From assembly GCA_025057335.1 (NCBI GenBank), contig JANWXG010000032.1, positions 1 through 16,231 on the forward strand: a stretch of 16,231 bases of DNA, read 5' to 3'. The notes under the pieces were generated by a model, which had not been told where the DNA came from, did not search any database, and saw only the letters and a program-made list of their open reading frames with translations. Positions 13,917 through 16,231 of this stretch are shown piece after piece (position 1 is the first letter of the stretch; each line of letters opens with the position of its first letter). The position numbers were made by a program, and so were the translations under genes. This DNA is from a bacterium (GTDB lineage: Bacteria > Armatimonadota > HRBIN16).

Positions 13917-14255
13917 GTGCAGGAGATCATCACCGCGCAGCAGGTGGACAGGGTGTTTCTCATCCTGGCGATAGTCGGTCCGCTAGTGGGAGCGGCGGTC
14001 GGCTGGGCAAGGGGTAGACGTACGCTGCAGGGCTTGCTGTGGGGGATGCTCCTCACCGCCAACTGGCTGCTGTGGCGCGTGTACAACGCTATCACTGACC
14101 GTCTGGGACTGGATACAGTGCGCAATCTGCTGGTGAACCTGGCGTTATTTGTGACGCTAGGCGTAGTAGCGGGGTTTCTCGCTGCCTGGCGTGTGAAACG
14201 GGGGACAACGCCGCATGGAACTGGTGCAGGTCGTGGTCAAGCGTCGCCACACTGA
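13917..14255 (+). CDS. Small three-pass membrane protein in the ilv operon, unknown function
   Basis: The GTG at 13917 is preceded by GAGGAGG about five bases upstream and lies 11 bp after the ilvN stop, so co-transcription is likely. The 112 residues contain three hydrophobic segments at about 13-32, 38-57 and 70-92, with basic loops (RGRR, WRVKRG). The tail after residue 93 is Gly/His-rich and polar, and its coding DNA overlaps the next frame by 41 bp. I do not recognise a family. Its place between ilvN and ilvC could mean a link to amino acid transport or simple hitch-hiking; neither can be read from the sequence. Confidence 0.7.
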   Translation: MQEIITAQQVDRVFLILAIVGPLVGAAVGWARGRRTLQGLLWGMLLTANWLLWRVYNAITDRLGLDTVRNLLVNLALFVTLGVVAGFLAAWRVKRGTTPHGTGAGRGQASPH

Positions 14256-14454
14256 GAACGGCACGGAGCTGCATGTTCAGGTGCAGACCACGCCCGTGGG
14301 GAGCCTGTTGGTGGGCGCAACGGCGATATGGATGGGGGCGAAGGTGCTGAAGATGTTGCGACGTCGCTGGTGGCTGCCGGTAGGGATGGGAGCCGCGACG
14401 TTGCTGCTCCGACGCCTATCTGCCCCCGCCGCTTCCCCTAGGAGGAAGGTCTAG
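14215..14454 (+). CDS. Small hydrophobic protein, hypothetical
   Basis: The ATG at 14215 has GGGGGA nine bases upstream and gives 79 residues. The N-terminal 26 residues are polar with beta-like alternation (MELVQVVVKRR, then ELHVQVQ). Two hydrophobic stretches follow at about 27-43 and 52-66, separated by KMLRRRWW, and the tail is basic (RRKV). It overlaps the preceding gene by 41 bp, which fits translational coupling but also leaves room for it to be spurious. No family was recognised. Confidence 0.5.
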   Translation: MELVQVVVKRRHTENGTELHVQVQTTPVGSLLVGATAIWMGAKVLKMLRRRWWLPVGMGAATLLLRRLSAPAASPRRKV

Positions 14455-14495
14455 CCCGAGCGTATCACTTTCGCCGAGCCTTTCTCCCCGTTCGT

Positions 14496-14528
14496 GGGAG
14501 GGCTGGAGGGTAGTTTCCCTCCCGTTTT
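14496..14528 (+). terminator. Possible weak terminator after the small membrane genes
   Basis: GGGAGGG (14496-14502) can pair with CCCTCCC (14517-14523), followed by GTTTT. The inner GGAGGG at 14505-14510 competes for the same partner. The stem is GC-only and the T-run short, so partial read-through into ilvC is plausible. Confidence 0.35.
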
Positions 14529-14601
14529 CAACGGTCGCGACGGAGCGCGACCCTCCAGGGCTGTCCTGCTGAACCGAAAGCGAAGGGGGGTGCCACGGGC
14601 T

Positions 14602-14654
14602 GTCATGCTAGCGTACGCGAAGCATCCAGGATTCTTCGCTGCGCTCAGAATGAC
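14602..14654 (+). repeat. Dispersed imperfect-palindrome repeat, copy C
   Basis: It runs from GTCATGCTAGC through CGCGAAGCATCC and GGATTCTTCGC to GCTCAGAATGAC. The two ends are inverted repeats with one or two mismatches and the inner blocks also pair, so the whole element folds on itself. Confidence 0.7.
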
Positions 14655-14659
14655 AAGAG

Positions 14660-14738
14660 GCGCACTGACGTGCGCTACTACCAGCACGAAAGTGCACCCG
14701 ACGAACTCTACAGTTCGTGGTGAAGCACGTAAGTGCTT
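14660..14738 (+). repeat. Chain of four short tetraloop hairpins
   Basis: The four units are: GCGCAC, tgac, GTGCGC (14660-14675); GCAC, gaaa, GTGC (14684-14695); ACGAACT, ctac, AGTTCGT (14701-14718); and AAGCAC, gtaa, GTGCTT (14723-14738). All stems are perfect and all loops are 4 nt. The chain follows copy C directly, and a related chain follows copy E at 16090-16166. Confidence 0.75.
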
Positions 14739-14780
14739 CCCCTCGACAAACAACAGAGACTTTAGAATGAAGAAGGAGTT

Positions 14781-14805
14781 GGAGGGCGAGGCTCCCGCCG
14801 AGCCG
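14781..14805 (+). repeat. 25-bp dispersed repeat, copy 2
   Basis: It matches 6071-6095 at 22 of 25 positions and folds as GGCTC (14790-14794), CCGCC loop, GAGCC (14800-14804). It ends 47 bp before the ilvC start. Confidence 0.6.
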
Positions 14806-14851
14806 AAAAGGGTGTGCGTAGACGAAAGCGTGCGGATGAGGAGGGTTAAAG

Positions 14852-15871
14852 ATGGCAAAGATTTACTACGATGCCGACGCCGACCTGAAAGTGTTGGAAG
14901 GCAAGACGGTGGCAGTAGTAGGCTATGGAAGCCAGGGACATGCGCACGCGCAGAACCTGCGCGACAGCGGTGTGAAAGTCATCCTAGGGCTTCGCCCTGG
15001 CAAGTCGTGGGGTAAGGCGAGCGCGGACGGCTTTGAGGTCTTCGAGGTAGACGAAGCCACGCGCCGCGCAGACATCATCATGATTCTGGTCAACGACGAG
15101 TTTCAGGCAGCGCTCTACGAGAGCAAAATCGCGCCCAATCTGAGGGCGGGTTCCGCCCTTGCCTTCGCACACGGCTTCAACATCCACTTTGGGCAAATTA
15201 TCCCGCCCAAAACGGTGGACGTGTTCATGGTCGCGCCCAAAGGTCCTGGGCATCTAGTGCGGCGCATGTATACCGAGGGCGTCGGCACGCCCTGCCTGAT
15301 AGCGATACACCAGGACGCGACGGGCAAGGCGCGAGACATAGCACTAGCATATGCCAAGGCGCTGGGAGGCACTCGCGCGGGCGTCATCGAGACCACGTTC
15401 AAAGAGGAAACTGAGACCGACCTGTTCGGCGAGCAGGTCGTGCTGTGCGGAGGAACCACTGCCCTCGTGAAGGCGGCGTTTGAGACCCTAGTGGCGGCAG
15501 GCTACCAGCCTGAGGTTGCCTACTTCGAGTGTCTGCATGAGCTGAAGCTCATCGTCGACCTGATGTACGAGTCGGGCATCACGGGGATGCGCTACTCCAT
15601 CTCCGATACAGCGCAGTATGGCGATATGACGCGCGGACCGCGCATCATCAACGAGCAGGTGCGCGAGGAGATGGGGCGCATCCTGAAGGAGATTCAGACG
15701 GGGCAGTTCGCGAAAGAGTGGATTCTGGAGAATCGGGCGAACCGTCCCGTGTTCCGCGCACTGGCGGCAGCGGATGAGAACCACCTCATCGAACAGGTAG
15801 GGCGCCAGCTGCGCGCGATGATGCCCTGGCTGAAAAAGCCTGCGGTCAAGCTGGAAGATTTGCAGAAGTGA
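14852..15871 (+). CDS. ilvC: Ketol-acid reductoisomerase, class I
   Basis: The enzyme uses Mg2+ and NADPH to isomerise and reduce acetolactate or acetohydroxybutyrate, the step after IlvBN. The 339 residues fit the short class I form. GYGSQGHAHAQNLRDSG (24-40) is the dinucleotide motif, and GLRPGKSW follows with Arg and Ser as in NADPH-using members. The catalytic His is in AFAHGFNIHFG (H107). The metal ligands are D190 and E194 (TDLFGEQ) and E226 and E230 (FECLHE). The ATG follows GAGGAGGG seven bases upstream. Instead of directly following ilvN, it is separated by two small membrane genes and 397 bp of repeats. It may be read from the T-box promoter, from its own weak promoter, or both. Confidence 0.98.
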   Translation: MAKIYYDADADLKVLEGKTVAVVGYGSQGHAHAQNLRDSGVKVILGLRPGKSWGKASADGFEVFEVDEATRRADIIMILVNDEFQAALYESKIAPNLRAGSALAFAHGFNIHFGQIIPPKTVDVFMVAPKGPGHLVRRMYTEGVGTPCLIAIHQDATGKARDIALAYAKALGGTRAGVIETTFKEETETDLFGEQVVLCGGTTALVKAAFETLVAAGYQPEVAYFECLHELKLIVDLMYESGITGMRYSISDTAQYGDMTRGPRIINEQVREEMGRILKEIQTGQFAKEWILENRANRPVFRALAAADENHLIEQVGRQLRAMMPWLKKPAVKLEDLQK

Positions 15872-15926
15872 CCTGGTGAGCAGACGAGTTGTTCTCCGAG
15901 CCGTCTCCCGGTCACGTTGCACCAGG
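15872..15926 (+). terminator. Possible long stem-loop after ilvC
   Basis: CCTGGTG (15872-15878), directly after the ilvC stop, pairs with CACCAGG (15920-15926). Inside, AGACG (15882-15886) pairs with CGTCT (15902-15906). No T-run follows, so it could be a 3' stabiliser instead of a terminator. Confidence 0.4.
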
Positions 15927-15947
15927 AGCGAACCATCTTGCTTTGCT

Positions 15948-15994
15948 GTCATGCTGAGCGAAGCAAAGCATCTACGAGAGGCGCTCAGAATAGC
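15948..15994 (+). repeat. Dispersed imperfect-palindrome repeat, copy D (short)
   Basis: GTCATGCTGAGCGAAGCAAAGCATCT is followed almost at once by GCGCTCAGAATAGC. The middle GATTCTTCGC block of copies C and E is missing. Confidence 0.55.
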
Positions 15995-16013
15995 AGGTCA
16001 GACGGCGTAGTAT

Positions 16014-16087
16014 GTCATGCTGAGCCGTAGGTGAAGCATCTCGTCGTATCGGAAGCAAAAGGGATTCTTCGCTCCGCTCAGAATGAC
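16014..16087 (+). repeat. Dispersed imperfect-palindrome repeat, copy E
   Basis: It begins GTCATGCTGAGCC, passes GGTGAAGCATCTCG, and returns through GGGATTCTTCGC to CCGCTCAGAATGAC. The ends are inverted repeats with one mismatch. It is the longest clear copy (74 bp). Confidence 0.7.
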
Positions 16088-16231
16088 AAGAGGCGCCCTA
16101 AAGTGCGCTACTACCAACACGGCGCCCGACAAACTGTTTAGCTCGTAGTGAAGCACGGGAGTGCTTCTCAGAATGACAAGAGGCGCACTGACGTGCGCTA
16201 CTACCAACACGGTGCCCGACAAACTGTTTAG
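16077..16231 (+). repeat. Tandem direct repeat, 90-bp period, running off the window
   Basis: Positions 16077-16141 recur at 16167-16231 with four differences over 65 bases. Each unit starts CTCAGAATGACAAGAGGCGC and ends AAACTGTTTAG. Between them, AAGCAC, ggga, GTGCTT (16151-16166) forms a perfect hairpin matching the one at 14723-14738. The second unit also holds GCGCAC, tgac, GTGCGC (16183-16198). More units may lie beyond the window edge. Confidence 0.75.

Larger units (their letters stand above)
14455..14851. other. Repeat-rich gap between the ilvBN block and ilvC
   Basis: This 397-bp stretch holds the possible terminator, a GGTCGCG/CGCGACC hairpin (14533-14552), copy C of the dispersed palindrome, a chain of tetraloop hairpins and the second 25-bp repeat. 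A TAGAAT box at 14763-14768 is a candidate -10 for ilvC, but the nearest -35-like TCGACA (14743-14748) is only 14 bp away. I see no gene; a minus-strand frame running through here is repeat-derived. Confidence 0.6.
15872..16231. other. Repeat-only 3' flank of ilvC
   Basis: I see no gene in this 360-bp stretch, only the stem-loop and repeats listed separately. A minus-strand open frame (15998-16222) contains the same short peptide twice because it reads through the tandem repeat, and it has no ribosome binding site. Confidence 0.65.

Noticed and set aside
15998..16222. Minus-strand frame with a duplicated VLVVAH peptide
   Set aside because: The peptide repeat comes from the 90-bp DNA tandem repeat. 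The same peptide appears in another minus-strand frame at 14451-14858 over a related repeat, and neither has a ribosome binding site.
16077..16231. CRISPR array
   Set aside because: Only two units are visible, they are 65 bp long with a 25-bp spacer that itself is a hairpin, and no cas gene is present. This is a simple tandem duplication.

Overview
The window looks like chromosomal DNA from a GC-rich bacterium. Four things shape that view: a PEP-CTERM surface protein, a leucine-type T-box leader on the ilv genes, a short-form CstA, and intergenic DNA crowded with small perfect hairpins and dispersed palindromic repeats. Armatimonadota or a neighbouring phylum (Chloroflexota-like) is my best guess, but this is inference from gene style and not a measured placement. 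No tRNA, rRNA, CRISPR array, transposase or phage gene was recognised.

Layout. Positions 2-4001 hold two paralogous polytopic membrane proteins of unknown function, each with a phosphatase-like extracytoplasmic part. They face each other across a NIF3/YbgI dinuclear-metal protein; the first is cut by the window edge. Positions 4329-4775 encode a small single-pass membrane protein, followed 2 bp later by a convergent phytanoyl-CoA-dioxygenase-like enzyme (minus strand, start 5563). A repeat-rich 620-bp gap follows, then a minus-strand glycoside-hydrolase-like protein (6188-8002) and a second repeat-rich gap containing three related palindromes. A clear promoter at 8591-8620 then drives CstA, probably from a TTG start at 8660. 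A secreted PPC-domain, PEP-CTERM protein follows (10492-11073) and ends at a strong stem-loop.

The right third is a branched-chain amino acid locus. A promoter with an extended -10 (11205-11234) feeds a T-box riboswitch whose Stem I, specifier loop (CUC, Leu), Stem III, T-box bulge and terminator can all be drawn from the sequence. Behind it lie ilvB, ilvN, two small membrane-protein genes and, after a 397-bp repeat-rich gap, ilvC. Acetohydroxyacid synthase (IlvBN) and ketol-acid reductoisomerase (IlvC) carry out the first two steps of valine, leucine and isoleucine synthesis. The leader implies that transcription rises when tRNA-Leu is uncharged. The last 360 bp contain only repeats.

The least explained parts are the membrane paralog pair around NIF3, the two small membrane proteins placed between ilvN and ilvC, and the intergenic chains of tetraloop hairpins.
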